From Rossellomorea orangium (GTDB taxonomy: Bacteria; Bacillota; Bacilli; Bacillales; Bacillaceae_B): a stretch of 64,000 nt of DNA. Made by a program: the position numbers and the translations under genes. Location of the stretch: contig NZ_JAHWGH010000015.1 of the NCBI RefSeq assembly GCF_019334305.1, positions 145,758 through 209,757 of the forward strand. The letters are read 5' to 3'. The notes beneath the pieces were generated by a model that did no database searches, was not told the origin of the DNA, and saw only the letters and a program-made list of their open reading frames with translations. Of this stretch, positions 50,843 to 61,585 are shown piece by piece (positions within the stretch are counted from its first letter, which is position 1; the number at the start of each line of letters is the position of its first letter).

Positions 50843-50941
50843 GAACTTGTACCACTTTAAGGCGAACTCGTGCCACTTACGGACAGACTTGTGCCACTTT
50901 CACCCGAACTCGTGCCATTTTCGAACAAACTTGTACAACTC
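50843..50941 (+). repeat. Array of five GAACTTGTGCCACTT motifs at exact 21-bp spacing
   Basis: Motif starts at 50843, 50864, 50885, 50906 and 50927, every step exactly 21 bp. The core alternates CTTGT/CTCGT; the 6-bp spacers differ. Confidence 0.9.
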
Positions 50942-51017
50942 CCAACCTCTACTCCCAATCACACCCCTGCTACACACCAATTCATACCGCATCTCTACAC
51001 ATACCCTGCCCAAATCC

Positions 51018-51031
51018 AAGGTCCGTCCCTC
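51018..51031 (-). repeat. AGGGACGGACCT dispersed repeat
   Basis: Exact copy, minus orientation, about 60 bases after the purN stop. Confidence 0.8.
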
Positions 51032-51065
51032 ATCACTTTACCACACTACCAAGATAAAGCAACCG

Positions 51066-51119
51066 AGAACCAACCTCTCCCCACCGGGTTTAGTGACCCG
51101 TGGTGAGGAAGAGGTGGTT
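51066..51119 (-). other. Long stem-loop at the purN 3' end
   Basis: On the minus strand CCTCTTCCTCACCACGGGT pairs with ACCCGGTGGGGAGAGG (two mismatches) around CACTAA. There is no T-tract, so it may stabilise the mRNA end rather than terminate. Confidence 0.55.
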
Positions 51120-51665
51120 CAGGGTGTTTGGGTATAGATGGTGTTCGACATGCTGGATTTTGTCCTGCAGCGACTGCCTGGTTTCACCCGTTGTGACACG
51201 GACAATCTCCTGTGCGATGATTTCACCTGTGTCCATGCCTGCGTCTACGAAGTGAACCGTGACACCGGTGATTTTCACCCCTCCTTCGATGGCTTGTCCG
51301 ATGGCATCCGTCCCTGGAAAAGAAGGAAGGAGTGACGGATGGATATTCACGATCCTCCCACCGAAGCTTTCGAGAAGAGTTGGACCGATCAATCTCATAT
51401 ACCCTGCTAATACAATAAAATCAACACCCAAATGAGCAAGCTCATTTAGGATTTCCTGTTCAAAAGCCTGCTTGTTCTCATAGTCCTTTGCCCGAAAGAC
51501 GAAGGTCGGGATTCCTGCAGTTTGGGCGCGGTGAATGACAAACGCGCCCGGCTGATCACATACAAGAAGCCTGATATTCGCTTTCAGGGTTCCGCTTTGT
51601 ACAGCGTCTACTAGTGCTTGAAAATTACTTCCGCTTCCTGATGCAAAAATGGCAATCTGTCTCAT
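51090..51665 (-). CDS. purN: Phosphoribosylglycinamide formyltransferase PurN
   Basis: This 191-residue enzyme transfers formyl from 10-formyl-THF to GAR. The start RQIAIFASGSGSNFQALVDA is the phosphate loop; VLAGYMRLIGP and NIHPSLLPSFPGTDA contain the catalytic Asn-His; VHFVDAGMDTGEIIAQ holds the catalytic Asp. Its C-terminus lies in a long stem-loop. It follows purM by 36 bases. Confidence 0.97.
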   Translation of the reverse strand: MRQIAIFASGSGSNFQALVDAVQSGTLKANIRLLVCDQPGAFVIHRAQTAGIPTFVFRAKDYENKQAFEQEILNELAHLGVDFIVLAGYMRLIGPTLLESFGGRIVNIHPSLLPSFPGTDAIGQAIEGGVKITGVTVHFVDAGMDTGEIIAQEIVRVTTGETRQSLQDKIQHVEHHLYPNTLNHLFLTTGH

Positions 51666-51701
51666 GACTCGCCCCCGTTATTGACATGCTCATCCTTATT
51701 C

Positions 51702-52733
51702 TCAACGAACAAAGCTAACCCCTGTTCCTTTCGAAACGCGTCCAATGATAAAGGCGTCTTCTCCCTGTTCATTGAAGAATCGAAGAATGTCTTCTGCTTG
51801 GTCTTCCTCTACAGCTAACACAAATCCAATCCCCATGTTGAAAATGTTGTACATTTCACTGCGCGGAATGTCGCCATAATGCTCAAGGGCAGGGAAAATG
51901 CTTGGAATATCCCAGCTGCCTTCCTTTATCTCTGCTTGCAACCCATCGGGCAGCATCCGTGGGATATTCTCGATGAAACCTCCGCCCGTAATATGGGACA
52001 TCCCCTTAATAGAGAATTGTTTAAGCGCCGCTAATACCGGCTTCACATAAATTTTTGTCGGTGTAAGCAGGGCCTCACCTAATGTGGTCCCGATTTCAGG
52101 GAGTGATTCTTCCAAAGAAAACGACTGATCTTCGAAGAATACTTTCCTCACCAAGGAGTACCCATTACTGTGTATACCACTGGACCCCAGTCCGACTAAC
52201 ACATTTCCTTCAGAAATTTGTTCGCCTGTGATGATCTCTTTTTTTTCACAGGCACCTACAGCGAAGCCGGCGATATCATATTCTTCATCTGAGTACATAC
52301 CCGGCATCTCGGCAGTTTCTCCGCCGATCAGTGCACAGCCCGCTGTTTCACATCCGTCCGCAATTCCTTTTACAATACCTTCTATCTTCTCCGGGAGAGC
52401 TTTCCCGGTCGCTATATAGTCTAAGAAATACAGTGGTTCCGCTCCTTGAACGACAATGTCATTCACGCACATGGCCACACAATCGATCCCGATCGTATCG
52501 TGTTTGTCTGCCATGAAGGCAAGCTTCAGCTTCGTTCCAACTCCATCTGTACCAGAGACGAGAACCGGTTCACTCAAGTTCAAGGAAGATAAATCGAACA
52601 TTCCTCCAAAGCTGCCCAGCTGGCCGAGAACACCTTCACGGGCCGTTCGTTTTACATGCTTTTTGATCCGGTCGACGGATTCGTATCCTGCTTCGATATC
52701 TACTCCTGCCTGACGATACGCATTTGCCATCAT
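51702..52733 (-). CDS. purM: AIR synthetase PurM
   Basis: This 343-residue enzyme (342 if the second Met is used) makes AIR from FGAM with ATP. Typical features are [20 protein letters not shown] at the start, [34 protein letters not shown] and [22 protein letters not shown] precedes two adjacent ATG codons and either could be used. It lies 8 bases after purF. Confidence 0.97.
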   Translation of the reverse strand: MMANAYRQAGVDIEAGYESVDRIKKHVKRTAREGVLGQLGSFGGMFDLSSLNLSEPVLVSGTDGVGTKLKLAFMADKHDTIGIDCVAMCVNDIVVQGAEPLYFLDYIATGKALPEKIEGIVKGIADGCETAGCALIGGETAEMPGMYSDEEYDIAGFAVGACEKKEIITGEQISEGNVLVGLGSSGIHSNGYSLVRKVFFEDQSFSLEESLPEIGTTLGEALLTPTKIYVKPVLAALKQFSIKGMSHITGGGFIENIPRMLPDGLQAEIKEGSWDIPSIFPALEHYGDIPRSEMYNIFNMGIGFVLAVEEDQAEDILRFFNEQGEDAFIIGRVSKGTGVSFVR

Positions 52734-52741
52734 GATTCCCC

Positions 52742-54163
52742 CTATTTCACTAACTCTTTTTCATGTGGATGAAGTGTATCCGGGTAGATCTCAGTAGGAT
52801 ACTTTCCTGTAAAGCAAGCCATGCATTGCCCGCGGTTTTCCGATGAATCCTCACGGCCGATGGCTTTGATCACGCCTTCCGGACTCAAGAATGTCAGGGA
52901 GTCCGCTCCGATGATCTGACGCATTTCCTCCACTGAGTTGGAAGAGGCGATCAGTTCTTCATGAGTCGAAGTATCAATGCCATAGAAGCAAGGGTTCTTG
53001 ATCGGCGGTGAGCTGATGCACACATGCACTTCCTTCGCTCCCGCTTCCTTCAGCATGGTGACGATCCGCTTCGACGTTGTTCCCCGGACGATGGAATCGT
53101 CGACCATAACGACGCGCTTGCCTTCAACCACTCCCCTTACAGGAGAAAGCTTCATCTTCACACCCTGCTCGCGAAGAGATTGAGAAGGCTGAATGAATGT
53201 GCGACCTACGTAACGATTCTTGATCAATCCCATTTCATACGGGATCCCTGAAGCTTCCGCATAGCCGATGGCACTTGAAATGCTGGAATCCGGAACACCC
53301 GTTACAACGTCCGCTTCGATTGGTGCTTCATTCGCCAGTTCCATCCCCATCCGCTTTCTCGCGGAATGTACGTTGATTCCCTGGATATTGCTGTCCGGTC
53401 TTGAGAAGTATACGTATTCCATCGTACACATCGCATTCCCGCCTGAAAAACTAAACCGTTCTGAGGTCAATCCCTCATCATTGATGATCACAAGCTCCCC
53501 TGGCTCTATATCACGTACAAATTCAGCTCCAACGATATCAAAGGCACATGTCTCTGACGCAACACAGTAAGCATCCCCAAGCTTACCGAGAGATAATGGA
53601 CGAAGACCGTGTGGATCAAGCGCCACCATCATCTCTGTTTCTGTCATGACGACAAACGCATATGCGCCTTTCAACATCGTCAGCGCGTTTTTCACGCGAT
53701 CTTTCAGATTAAAGTACCCGCTTCTTTTGATTAAGTGAGCCAGCACTTCTGTATCCGAGCTCGTTTGAAAAATACTCCCCTGACCTTCAAGCTGATGCTT
53801 CAAGGCGTTCGCATTGACGAGATTCCCGTTATGGGCAAGAGCAAGACTTCCGCTCTGGGAATTGAAGAGAAGAGGCTGAACATTCTCGTAACCTCCACCT
53901 CCAGCCGTCGCATAGCGCACGTGACCAATGGCCGAATCCCCCTCAAGCTTCTCGATCGTCCCTTCCTGGAACACTTCCGTTACGAGGCCTTCCCCTTTTA
54001 AGCAACGTAACGTATCACCGTCAGAAACGACAATTCCCGTTCCCTCTTGACCTCTATGCTGCAGACTATGAAGTCCGTAATACGTAATTTGTGCGGCATT
54101 GGGATGTCCCCAGATCCCGAATACGCCACATTCTTCGTTTAAACCTTTGATTTCAGCAGGCAT
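52742..54163 (-). CDS. purF: Amidophosphoribosyltransferase PurF
   Basis: This 473-residue enzyme commits PRPP to purine synthesis by making phosphoribosylamine. An 11-residue propeptide ([11 protein letters not shown]) precedes Cys12, the Ntn-glutaminase nucleophile in [10 protein letters not shown]. The PRPP loop is [16 protein letters not shown], and the cysteines that bind the Fe-S cluster in Bacillus PurF fall near the C-terminus ([11 protein letters not shown]). I chose the ATG at 54163 with GGAGCG upstream. Overlaps the purL 3' end by 25 bases. Confidence 0.97.
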   Translation of the reverse strand: MPAEIKGLNEECGVFGIWGHPNAAQITYYGLHSLQHRGQEGTGIVVSDGDTLRCLKGEGLVTEVFQEGTIEKLEGDSAIGHVRYATAGGGGYENVQPLLFNSQSGSLALAHNGNLVNANALKHQLEGQGSIFQTSSDTEVLAHLIKRSGYFNLKDRVKNALTMLKGAYAFVVMTETEMMVALDPHGLRPLSLGKLGDAYCVASETCAFDIVGAEFVRDIEPGELVIINDEGLTSERFSFSGGNAMCTMEYVYFSRPDSNIQGINVHSARKRMGMELANEAPIEADVVTGVPDSSISSAIGYAEASGIPYEMGLIKNRYVGRTFIQPSQSLREQGVKMKLSPVRGVVEGKRVVMVDDSIVRGTTSKRIVTMLKEAGAKEVHVCISSPPIKNPCFYGIDTSTHEELIASSNSVEEMRQIIGADSLTFLSPEGVIKAIGREDSSENRGQCMACFTGKYPTEIYPDTLHPHEKELVK

Positions 54164-56373
54164 GGGATCGCTCCTTTCCAAGCTGACTCCAATTCTTCTA
54201 CAGATGCATGTAAAATGACGTCTCCATTTTCTGATGTCACCTTGATTGCTCCAAGATCACTTACATTACCAATGACTTTCGCTTCTGGAACCAATTTCTC
54301 AAACTCAGTCTTGTGTTCCGCTTTAACTGATACGATGAATCTCGATTGAGTTTCACTGAAAAGGTCAGCCACAGAATGATCTCCAGAAACCATAACGTTT
54401 GCTCCCAATCCTTTTGTTCCAAAAGTCGATTCTGCAAGAGCAACGGCGACCCCACCTTCAGCGATATCATGTGCAGATGCCACTAGACCTTTTTGAATCG
54501 CTTCTAACAGCTGCATTTGGCGGCGAAGCTCTGTCTGCAAATCAATCGTAGGTGCCTGACCGAAGATTTTTCCTTCCGTCAGTTTTTGAAGCTCGCTTCC
54601 GCCAAATTCTTCACGGGTTTCACCGATGACATAAATAGAATCTCCGGCTTCCTTGAAGCTTTGAGTCGTAATATGATCGATGTCCTCAATCAGGCCGACC
54701 ATCCCCACTACAGGTGTTGGATAAACCGCCGTCCCCATTGATTCATTGTATAAGGACACATTTCCCCCGATGACTGGAGTCGACAGCTCACGACAAGCTT
54801 CACTCATCCCGTCAACCGACTTCTCGATCTGCCAGAAGATTTCCGGTTTCTCCGGATTTCCGAAGTTTAAGCAGTCTGTAATTGCAAGTGGGATCGCTCC
54901 TGAACACACAATGTTACGGGCCGCTTCTGCTACAGCGATCTTTCCTCCGACCTCGGGATCCAGGTACAAGTAACGGGAATTACAATCCGTTGTCATGGCA
55001 AGTGCTTTTCTCGTACCGCGTACACGTACGACCGCTGCATCAGAACCAGGACTGACAACCGTACTCGTTCTCACCTGATGATCATATTGATCATATACCC
55101 ATTCCTTACTTGCGATCGTTGGCTGCTGTAACAATGCCTTAAGCGTTTCTTTATAATCTTCCACCTTTGGAGCAGGCGTTTCCATTGCTTGAAATTCTTT
55201 ATAGTAAGCCGCTTCTTGAGAAGGCTTGTGATAAACAGGCGCCTCTTCAGCCAGTGCATCGACCGGCACATCTGCGACAACTTCACCTTTGTGAAGAAGT
55301 CGAAGGCGTTTATCATCTGTTACCTTCCCGATGGAAACCGCTTCTAAATCATATTTTGAAAAAAGATCAACGATTTCCTGTTCACGACCCTTTTCCACCA
55401 CGATCAACATACGTTCCTGAGATTCTGACAGCATCATTTCATACGCCGTCATGCCCCTTTCACGCTGTGGTACAAGATCAAGGTCCATTTCGATCCCAGA
55501 TCCCGCTTTACTTGCCATCTCCGCTGATGAACTTGTAAGACCAGCCGCTCCCATATCCTGAATGCCGACAAGGGCATCGTTCTGAACAAGCTCCAGACAT
55601 GCTTCAAGTAGTAATTTTTCCATGAATGGATCTCCCACCTGAACCGCAGGGCGCTTCTCTTCTGATCCTTCATTTAACTCCTCGGATGCAAAGGTGGCTC
55701 CGTGAATACCGTCACGACCAGTTTTCGCTCCGACGTACATGACGGTATTGCCGACACCGTGTGCCTGACCCTTCTTAATATCCTTATGGTCGATCAACCC
55801 TACACACATGGCGTTTACAAGGGGATTTCCTTCGTAGGAAGCATCAAATTGAACTTCCCCGCCGACCGTCGGGATCCCGATACAGTTACCGTATCCCGCG
55901 ATACCCGCTACGACTTCTTTAAATAGATACTGAACACGAGGAGAATCCAACTCTCCAAAGCGTAAAGAGTTGAGGAGTGCGACAGGTCTTGCCCCCATCG
56001 AGAATACGTCTCGTATAATACCCCCGACACCCGTTGCCGCTCCTTGATAAGGCTCGATGGCTGACGGATGATTGTGACTCTCGATTTTGAACACCACTGC
56101 TTGATCATCGCCAATATCAACAATCCCAGCTCCTTCTCCAGGCCCTTGAAGAACGCGTTCACCTGTCGTTGGGAACTTCATCAGTACAGGCTTCGAATTT
56201 TTATAGCTGCAATGCTCTGACCACATAACAGAGAAAAGACCGGTCTCTGTGTAGTTCGGCGTTCTTCCGAGGATGTTTTCCACCATTGAAAATTCTTCGT
56301 CTGTTAAACCCATCTCACGATAAAGCTGCTCTTCTTTCACTTGTGTTGAAGTTGGTTCAAGCATTAACGACAT
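54139..56373 (-). CDS. purL: FGAM synthase large subunit PurL
   Basis: This 744-residue small-type PurL is the synthetase subunit that works with PurQ and PurS to make [21 protein letters not shown] (about residues 47-63) and [20 protein letters not shown] hold catalytic and ATP-binding residues; a duplicated PurM-like fold fills the rest. The 5' end overlaps purQ by 17 bases and the 3' end overlaps purF. Confidence 0.98.
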   Translation of the reverse strand: MSLMLEPTSTQVKEEQLYREMGLTDEEFSMVENILGRTPNYTETGLFSVMWSEHCSYKNSKPVLMKFPTTGERVLQGPGEGAGIVDIGDDQAVVFKIESHNHPSAIEPYQGAATGVGGIIRDVFSMGARPVALLNSLRFGELDSPRVQYLFKEVVAGIAGYGNCIGIPTVGGEVQFDASYEGNPLVNAMCVGLIDHKDIKKGQAHGVGNTVMYVGAKTGRDGIHGATFASEELNEGSEEKRPAVQVGDPFMEKLLLEACLELVQNDALVGIQDMGAAGLTSSSAEMASKAGSGIEMDLDLVPQRERGMTAYEMMLSESQERMLIVVEKGREQEIVDLFSKYDLEAVSIGKVTDDKRLRLLHKGEVVADVPVDALAEEAPVYHKPSQEAAYYKEFQAMETPAPKVEDYKETLKALLQQPTIASKEWVYDQYDHQVRTSTVVSPGSDAAVVRVRGTRKALAMTTDCNSRYLYLDPEVGGKIAVAEAARNIVCSGAIPLAITDCLNFGNPEKPEIFWQIEKSVDGMSEACRELSTPVIGGNVSLYNESMGTAVYPTPVVGMVGLIEDIDHITTQSFKEAGDSIYVIGETREEFGGSELQKLTEGKIFGQAPTIDLQTELRRQMQLLEAIQKGLVASAHDIAEGGVAVALAESTFGTKGLGANVMVSGDHSVADLFSETQSRFIVSVKAEHKTEFEKLVPEAKVIGNVSDLGAIKVTSENGDVILHASVEELESAWKGAIPCLLKSKV

Positions 56374-57043
56374 GTTTTTCCCTCCAGTGTTTCACAATCG
56401 ATTGAAATAGTTTCTTCCCGTCTTCACTACCTAGTAAAGTGTCCATGGCGCGTTCCGGATGAGGCATCATTCCAAGGACATTTCCTGCTTTATTGGTGAT
56501 TCCTGCAATATTTTCCACGCTTCCGTTCGGGTTTTCATCCGTATACGTGAAGACAATTTGATTGTTTTCCTTCAGTGTGTTCATGGTTTCTTCATCACAG
56601 AAGTAATTTCCTTCGCCATGTGCAATCGGAATTTGAATCACATCATTTTTCTCATAACCATTGGTGAACATCGTTTCATTATTCTCAACGGTTAACGGCA
56701 CGGTTTTACAAATGAATTTCAAGCTGTCATTCCGGCGCATGGCCCCTGGCAGTAGTCCTGTTTCAAGTAGAACCTGAAATCCGTTGCACACACCAAGAAC
56801 CGGCTTTCCTTGCTCTGCCGCCTTCACGACCTCTTTCATCACGTTCGAGAAACGGGCAATTGCCCCTGAACGAAGGTAATCCCCGTACGAGAATCCTCCT
56901 GGTAATAGAATCGCATCATAGTCTTCCAGATTATCAGCATCGTGCCAAACGTAGTCCACTTCTTCACCGATTTCATCCTTTATCGCATGGTACATATCGA
57001 TGTCACAGTTAGAGCCTGGGAATACAATTACTGCAAACTTCAT
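56357..57043 (-). CDS. purQ: FGAM synthase glutaminase subunit PurQ
   Basis: This 228-residue class I glutaminase supplies ammonia to Pur[21 protein letters not shown] opens it; the nucleophile Cys is in [20 protein letters not shown] (about residue 86), with His-Glu in [10 protein letters not shown]. It overlaps purS by 4 bases (ATGA) and purL by 17. Confidence 0.98.
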   Translation of the reverse strand: MKFAVIVFPGSNCDIDMYHAIKDEIGEEVDYVWHDADNLEDYDAILLPGGFSYGDYLRSGAIARFSNVMKEVVKAAEQGKPVLGVCNGFQVLLETGLLPGAMRRNDSLKFICKTVPLTVENNETMFTNGYEKNDVIQIPIAHGEGNYFCDEETMNTLKENNQIVFTYTDENPNGSVENIAGITNKAGNVLGMMPHPERAMDTLLGSEDGKKLFQSIVKHWREKHVVNA

Positions 57044-57294
57044 TGAGCGACACTCTCCTCGATTTCATATCGGTAATCCTCGATGACAGGGTTGGCAAGT
57101 AATCGATGACACATCTCTTCAACCGTCGCTTCCACGTTTTCAACTGATGATGGAAGAGTCAACTCCATATACTTCCCTACGCGCACATCTTCAACACTTT
57201 TGAATTCCATTGAATGCAGCGCCTGTTTCACAACACTTCCTTGAGGATCTAATACACTTTCTCTTAATGTGATATAAACCTTTACTTTGTACAT
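57040..57294 (-). CDS. purS: FGAM synthase accessory subunit PurS
   Basis: This 84-residue protein bridges PurL and Pur[21 protein letters not shown] and [20 protein letters not shown] match the family. It overlaps purC by 13 bases and purQ by 4, so purC-purS-purQ-purL-purF form one tightly overlapped block. Confidence 0.97.
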   Translation of the reverse strand: MYKVKVYITLRESVLDPQGSVVKQALHSMEFKSVEDVRVGKYMELTLPSSVENVEATVEEMCHRLLANPVIEDYRYEIEESVAQ

Positions 57295-58007
57295 AGTTTG
57301 TTTCCTCCTAAGCGTTCTAAAATGATTGAGTATACTTCTGTTAAACTGCCAATATCTCTTCTGAAAACATCTTTATCAAGCTTCTGGTTCGTTTCTGCAT
57401 CCCATAATCGGCATGTGTCTGGTGAGATTTCATCCCCTAATAGAATCGCTCCATGACGGTCTTTACCAAACTCCAATTTGAAATCGACAAGCGTGACTCC
57501 CGCTTCCTTGAAAATCCCTTGAAGGACTTCATTCACTCCGAGTGCCATCTCTCTGATCTCGGCACGTTCTTCCCGTGACGCGATCTCCAGGAAATCAATA
57601 TGATCATCGGTGATCAGTGGATCTCCCAAATCATCGTCTTTATAGTAAAATTCGATGATCGGCTTTTGAAGGGGTGTCCCCTCTTCTTTTCCAAGCCGTT
57701 TTGACAGACTTCCTGCAATCACATTCCGAACCACGACTTCAAGTGGAATGATCCTTACACGTTTGACCAGCTGCTCATCCTCTGAAATCTGTTTAATAAA
57801 GTGACTCTGTATCCCTTTTTCAGCAAGCTTCGAAAATAGCAAGCTTGAAATCTTATTATTTAAAACCCCTTTGCCATCGATATCCGCTTTCTTCTCCCCA
57901 TTGAAAGCAGTGGCAGAATTCTTATACTGAATCCAAACAACTTCTTCATCGTTCGTTTCGAAGATCTGCTTAGCTTTTCCTTCATATAAAAGTGTTCCTT
58001 TTTCCAT
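57282..58007 (-). CDS. purC: SAICAR synthetase PurC
   Basis: This 241-residue enzyme joins CAIR and aspartate with ATP. LLYEGKAKQIF at the start, VVRNVIAGSLSKRLG, and VDFKLEFGKDRHGAILLGDE with SPDTCRLWD are the family motifs. A canonical terminator-like hairpin lies between it and the upstream purB. Confidence 0.98.
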   Translation of the reverse strand: MEKGTLLYEGKAKQIFETNDEEVVWIQYKNSATAFNGEKKADIDGKGVLNNKISSLLFSKLAEKGIQSHFIKQISEDEQLVKRVRIIPLEVVVRNVIAGSLSKRLGKEEGTPLQKPIIEFYYKDDDLGDPLITDDHIDFLEIASREERAEIREMALGVNEVLQGIFKEAGVTLVDFKLEFGKDRHGAILLGDEISPDTCRLWDAETNQKLDKDVFRRDIGSLTEVYSIILERLGGNKLCTK

Positions 58008-58057
58008 ATGAAATCCCCCTGTTCGTTGAAAATTGCCAATCTTCAGTCTATATTTTC

Positions 58058-58096
58058 ATAAAAAAAGGAAGGGATTCCGTTAAAAACCCCTGCCTT
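58058..58096 (-). terminator. Terminator-like hairpin between purB and purC
   Basis: A 9-bp stem with one mismatch (58065-58073 with 58088-58096) is followed on the minus strand by seven T residues, about 20 bases after the purB stop. It could reduce readthrough into purC-purD. Confidence 0.7.
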
Positions 58097-58115
58097 ATTC
58101 ATTTGTCAGAAGGAC

Positions 58116-59411
58116 TTATACCAAGCCGCAACGTTCAAAGATTGTATCCACATGTTTTAAGTGATAGTTGTAATCGAAGCAGTCATCAATGTCAGCCGGC
58201 GACAGCTTGGACGTGATGGTTTCATCCTCCTCGATAAGTGAACGGAAGGCCACTTGCTTCTCCCACGCTTCCATTGCTTTCGGTTGAACCGTATCATACG
58301 CTTCCTCACGGGTCATACCTTTATCGATAAGAGCGAGAAGGACACGTTGCGAGTAGATCAAGCCAAGTGTACGATCCATATTGCGCTGCATATTCTCAGG
58401 GAAGACCGTTAGATTCTTGATAATATTGCCGAAACGGTTCAGCATATAATTAAGGGCGATCGTCGCATCCGGCAGGATTACACGCTCTGCGGATGAGTGA
58501 GAGATATCACGCTCATGCCATAGCGGCACATTTTCATACGCTGTCATCATGTATCCTCTGATCACGCGTGCCATTCCCGTCATGTTCTCAGAACCGATTG
58601 GGTTACGCTTATGTGGCATCGCTGACGATCCTTTTTGACCCTTTGCGAAGAACTCTTCCACTTCACGTGTTTCACTCTTCTGAAGACCACGGACCTCAAC
58701 GGCGAACTTCTCGATAGACGTCGCAATCAGGGCAAGTGTCCCCATGTAATGAGCATGGCGATCACGCTGAAGTGTTTGTGTAGAAACCGGCGCAGGCTTG
58801 ATACCAAGCTTTTCACACACGTAAGACTCAACAAAAGGATCGATATTCGCATACGTTCCAACCGCTCCTGAGATCTTACCAAATTCCACTCCATCAGCAG
58901 CCGCTTTGAATCGTTCTACGTTACGCTTCATCTCTTCATACCACAGGGCAAGCTTCAAACCGAACGTTGTAGGCTCAGCGTGAACACCGTGCGTACGTCC
59001 CATCATGACCGTATGCTTATGCTCGATCGCCTTGTTCTTTAAGATTTCTACGAAGCGTTCCAAGTCTTTAAGAATGATCTCGTTCGCCTGCTTTAATTGA
59101 TACGAAAGGGCGGTGTCCACAACGTCTGTTGATGTCAGTCCGTAATGAACCCATTTTCTTTCTTCCCCAAGCGTTTCAGAAACCGCTCGTGTGAAGGCTA
59201 CTACATCGTGACGCGTTTCTTCTTCGATTTCTTTAATGCGATCAACATTGAATCCAGCGTTCTCACGGATCTTTGCAACATCCTCTTTCGGAATGTCCCC
59301 TATTTCAGCCCAAGCTTCACAAGCCAGGATTTCTACTTCAAGCCAAGCTTGAAAACGATTTTCCTCTGTCCAAATTGCTCCCATTTCAGGGCGTGTATAA
59401 CGTTCTATCAT
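58116..59411 (-). CDS. purB: Adenylosuccinate lyase PurB
   Basis: This 431-residue lyase splits SAICAR and adenylosuccinate, releasing fumarate. It begins [20 protein letters not shown]; catalytic His regions are [16 protein letters not shown] and the signature loop [17 protein letters not shown] chose the ATG at 59411, 12 codons inside the longest frame; it overlaps the purK stop by 4 bases. Confidence 0.98.
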   Translation of the reverse strand: MIERYTRPEMGAIWTEENRFQAWLEVEILACEAWAEIGDIPKEDVAKIRENAGFNVDRIKEIEEETRHDVVAFTRAVSETLGEERKWVHYGLTSTDVVDTALSYQLKQANEIILKDLERFVEILKNKAIEHKHTVMMGRTHGVHAEPTTFGLKLALWYEEMKRNVERFKAAADGVEFGKISGAVGTYANIDPFVESYVCEKLGIKPAPVSTQTLQRDRHAHYMGTLALIATSIEKFAVEVRGLQKSETREVEEFFAKGQKGSSAMPHKRNPIGSENMTGMARVIRGYMMTAYENVPLWHERDISHSSAERVILPDATIALNYMLNRFGNIIKNLTVFPENMQRNMDRTLGLIYSQRVLLALIDKGMTREEAYDTVQPKAMEAWEKQVAFRSLIEEDETITSKLSPADIDDCFDYNYHLKHVDTIFERCGLV

Positions 59412-60571
59412 ACCAGTCGTCCTCCGATCTTTTCTTGCACCTTCCAAATCCCTGCTTCATTTATGTTAGACAATGTCTCTTCGATATCGTTGGATAATAG
59501 GGTGACATGCCCCATCTTGCGTTTCGGCTTCGGTACATCCTTACCGTACAGATGAATAAACCAGTCAGGGTGCTTTGGAACAGCCTTCATAATAGGCTCG
59601 ATATGCTCTCCTAATAGATTAACCATCACAGCGTCCTTTAATAAGGTCGGTTGAACAAGCGGCCAGTTGCAAACAGCTTTGATATGCTGGGCGAATTGAG
59701 AGAAATCACATGCTTCGATTGAGTAGTGACCTGAATTATGAGGCCTTGGAGCCAGTTCATTGATGTAGATATCTCCGTCTGCTGTCAGAAACATTTCAAT
59801 CGCAAGCGTCCCGACAAGGTCAAGCGTCTCACTGATTCTCTTTGCCATCTCGATCGCTTTACCTGCTGTTTCTTCACTTACCCTCGCTGGTGCAATGGTT
59901 TCATGAAGGATATTATCAACATGAATGTTTTCCACTACCGGAAAGTTCGTCTGTTGTCCATCGGGGTTTCGCGTCATGATCACGGATAGCTCTTTTTCAA
60001 AAGGAATCCATTTCTCCAGCACGCATGGGCCATTCTCCAATAAAGCAGCCGCTTCTTCTATCTCGACCGCTTCCCGGATCACATATTGTCCCTTCCCGTC
60101 ATAACCGCCTCTTGCTGTTTTTAATACTACTGGATAGCCAAGCTTTTCTATATTATCATAGATGTCCCTCTGTTGTTTAATCACAGCATAAGGAGCCACT
60201 TCCACCCCTGCAAACGTAAGGGCTTCCTTTTCCATGATGCGGTCCTGAGTAATACGGATCAGCTCTGCACCTTGAGGTAAATAGGCACGCTCAGACAACC
60301 ATTTCAGCGCTTCATAATCAATATTTTCGAATTCATATGTAATCACATCACACTCTTCCGCCAGCCTGTACAAAGCGTCATACTGATCGAAGCCTGCCGT
60401 GATCACAAGATCTGCCACCTGTGCACATGGTGAGTCCGGTGAAGGATCCAATACAGCTACTCGAAAGCCTCTTGCTTTCGCATCCAGAGCCATCATCCTG
60501 CCAAGCTGTCCGCCTCCAATGATCCCGATCATCTGTCCTGGTAAAATCGTCTTCTTATTCAAGGTCATCAC
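59408..60571 (-). CDS. purK: N5-CAIR synthetase PurK
   Basis: This 387-residue ATP-grasp enzyme carboxylates AIR to N5-[24 protein letters not shown] is the N-terminal nucleotide fold. [20 protein letters not shown] is the ATP-grasp loop, and [20 protein letters not shown] contains the metal ligands and active-site region. Two adjacent Met codons could start it. Overlaps purE by 17 bases. Confidence 0.98.
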   Translation of the reverse strand: MMTLNKKTILPGQMIGIIGGGQLGRMMALDAKARGFRVAVLDPSPDSPCAQVADLVITAGFDQYDALYRLAEECDVITYEFENIDYEALKWLSERAYLPQGAELIRITQDRIMEKEALTFAGVEVAPYAVIKQQRDIYDNIEKLGYPVVLKTARGGYDGKGQYVIREAVEIEEAAALLENGPCVLEKWIPFEKELSVIMTRNPDGQQTNFPVVENIHVDNILHETIAPARVSEETAGKAIEMAKRISETLDLVGTLAIEMFLTADGDIYINELAPRPHNSGHYSIEACDFSQFAQHIKAVCNWPLVQPTLLKDAVMVNLLGEHIEPIMKAVPKHPDWFIHLYGKDVPKPKRKMGHVTLLSNDIEETLSNINEAGIWKVQEKIGGRLV

Positions 60572-61034
60572 TGCTTTCCATCACTTTTTCCCTTAGTGCG
60601 TTCCTTCTAATTTCAAGCGTCTCAGCCAATTCTTGATCTTCAACTGAAAGGATCTGTGCGGCAAGGAGTCCGGCATTGGTTGCTCCTGCTTTCCCGATTG
60701 CTACCGTCGCAACGGGCACTCCGCCCGGCATTTGCACGATCGATAACAGTGAATCCATTCCATTCAATGCCTTCGATTGTACCGGAACCCCGATCACAGG
60801 CAATGTGGTTTTCGCTGCCACCATTCCCGGTAAATGGGCAGCTCCTCCTGCACCTGCTATGATCACTTTCACTCCGCGGGCTCTTGCACCTTCTGCAAAT
60901 TCAAACATATAATCAGGTGTCCTGTGAGCCGATACCACCTGTTTCTCAAACGGAACCTCAAGCTCCTCCAATACCTCACACGCATGCTTCATTGTTTCCC
61001 AGTCCGATGTACTTCCCATGATCACTGAAATCAT
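60555..61034 (-). CDS. purE: N5-CAIR mutase PurE
   Basis: This 159-residue mutase converts N5-CAIR to [39 protein letters not shown] and [16 protein letters not shown] are the family signatures. I chose the ATG at 61034; GGGAGGTG lies 12 bases upstream, and an in-frame GTG inside that site is less likely. First gene of the pur operon, preceded by a guanine riboswitch. Confidence 0.97.
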   Translation of the reverse strand: MISVIMGSTSDWETMKHACEVLEELEVPFEKQVVSAHRTPDYMFEFAEGARARGVKVIIAGAGGAAHLPGMVAAKTTLPVIGVPVQSKALNGMDSLLSIVQMPGGVPVATVAIGKAGATNAGLLAAQILSVEDQELAETLEIRRNALREKVMESSDDLE

Positions 61035-61080
61035 AATGGTGACAGGCACCTCCCGTAGTCTACCGAATCCCCGCTAACAA

Positions 61081-61142
61081 AAAATACCCAGATCAATTGT
61101 TCTCTACTTTACTTGAGAGAAAGCAATTGATCTGGGTATTTT
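61081..61142 (-). terminator. Riboswitch-controlled terminator of the pur operon
   Basis: A 19-bp stem (61081-61099 with 61124-61142) and an inner TTCTCT/AGAGAA pairing, ending in a T-rich run on the minus strand. It sits between the aptamer and purE as the expression platform. Confidence 0.85.
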
Positions 61143-61209
61143 ACAGAGAATGGTCCTATCGATCAGGGTAAGGTCCACACCATGAGATCTGCATCCAGAC
61201 ATCTACTTT

Positions 61210-61280
61210 CCCTCATAGTCCGACCATTTACGGTAGTCAGGTAGAGACTCATGGGCCATATTCCCATTATTATATGAGGG
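61210..61280 (-). ncRNA. Guanine (purine) riboswitch aptamer
   Basis: Read on the minus strand, P1 pairs CCCTCATA with TATGAGGG. Inside are the conserved TAATAATGGGAATATGG, CTACC and CCGTAAATGG loop elements, and the 3' core GGACTATG with a C before TATG, the specificity base for guanine/hypoxanthine rather than adenine. It controls the terminator at 61081-61142, so high guanine should reduce purEKBCSQLFMNHD expression. Confidence 0.92.
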
Positions 61281-61300
61281 TATTCGGTTTATTTGTCTCC

Positions 61301-61329
61301 ATCATAACGTGATATGAAGACCCTGTCAA
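61301..61329 (-). promoter_or_regulatory. Promoter of the pur operon
   Basis: On the minus strand TTGACA (61324-61329) and TATGAT (61301-61306) are separated by 17 bases, about 20 bases upstream of the riboswitch. Confidence 0.8.
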
Positions 61330-61332
61330 CGA

Positions 61333-61376
61333 ATAATCGAACGATAATAAAAGTCTGAAAATTAATGTTCGGATTT
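61333..61376. promoter_or_regulatory. PurR operator: two inverted PurBoxes
   Basis: AATGTTCGGATTT (61364-61376) is the exact complement of an AWWWCCGAACWWT PurBox, and ATAATCGAACGAT (61333-61345) matches at 11 of 13 positions in the opposite orientation. They are 18 bases apart, just upstream of the -35, as in B. subtilis purE. Confidence 0.8.
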
Positions 61377-61384
61377 GAAGCGCT

Positions 61385-61585
61385 TCACTCCTCGATCCTC
61401 TTCCCTTCAAAGACAATTGTCTGCCTTATAGGGACATACTCCGTTTTATTTCCTTCTTTCTGTTCTTCAAAAACCGGCTTTTCCATCCGCCTGACCGGCA
61501 TATAGCCCATTTCCTTCATACGATCAAGGCAATCTGCAATACTCTCATTTTCCTGCACTTCGAATAATAACTTCTTTTTACTCAT
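61385..61585 (-). CDS. yebG: NETI-motif protein YebG
   Basis: This 66-residue small cytoplasmic protein matches the YebG family, whose NETI-type motif appears here as [20 protein letters not shown] (residues 11-30). Function is unknown. Its start overlaps the yebE stop by 4 bases. The yebE-yebG-purE order matches B. subtilis; PurBoxes lie just downstream of it. Confidence 0.85.
   Translation of the reverse strand: MSKKKLLFEVQENESIADCLDRMKEMGYMPVRRMEKPVFEEQKEGNKTEYVPIRQTIVFEGKRIEE

Larger units (their letters stand above)
50669..51089. other. Long gap between purN and purH with phased array
   Basis: It contains the 21-bp phased GAACTTGTGCCACTT array, one AGGGACGGACCT copy and a long stem at the purN 3' end. 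In B. subtilis these genes are nearly contiguous. The two open frames across the array look like by-products of a 21-bp (7-codon) period. Confidence 0.7.

Noticed and set aside
50843..50941. CRISPR array
   Set aside because: Repeats of ~15 bp with 6-bp spacers and no cas genes do not fit a CRISPR array; the same holds for the arrays at 21.4 and 63.4 kb.
50841..51137. Two overlapping open frames (98 and 78 codons) across the 21-bp array
   Set aside because: A 21-bp period keeps all frames periodic and open; both frames give heptad-like junk, and the region lies antisense to the pur operon.
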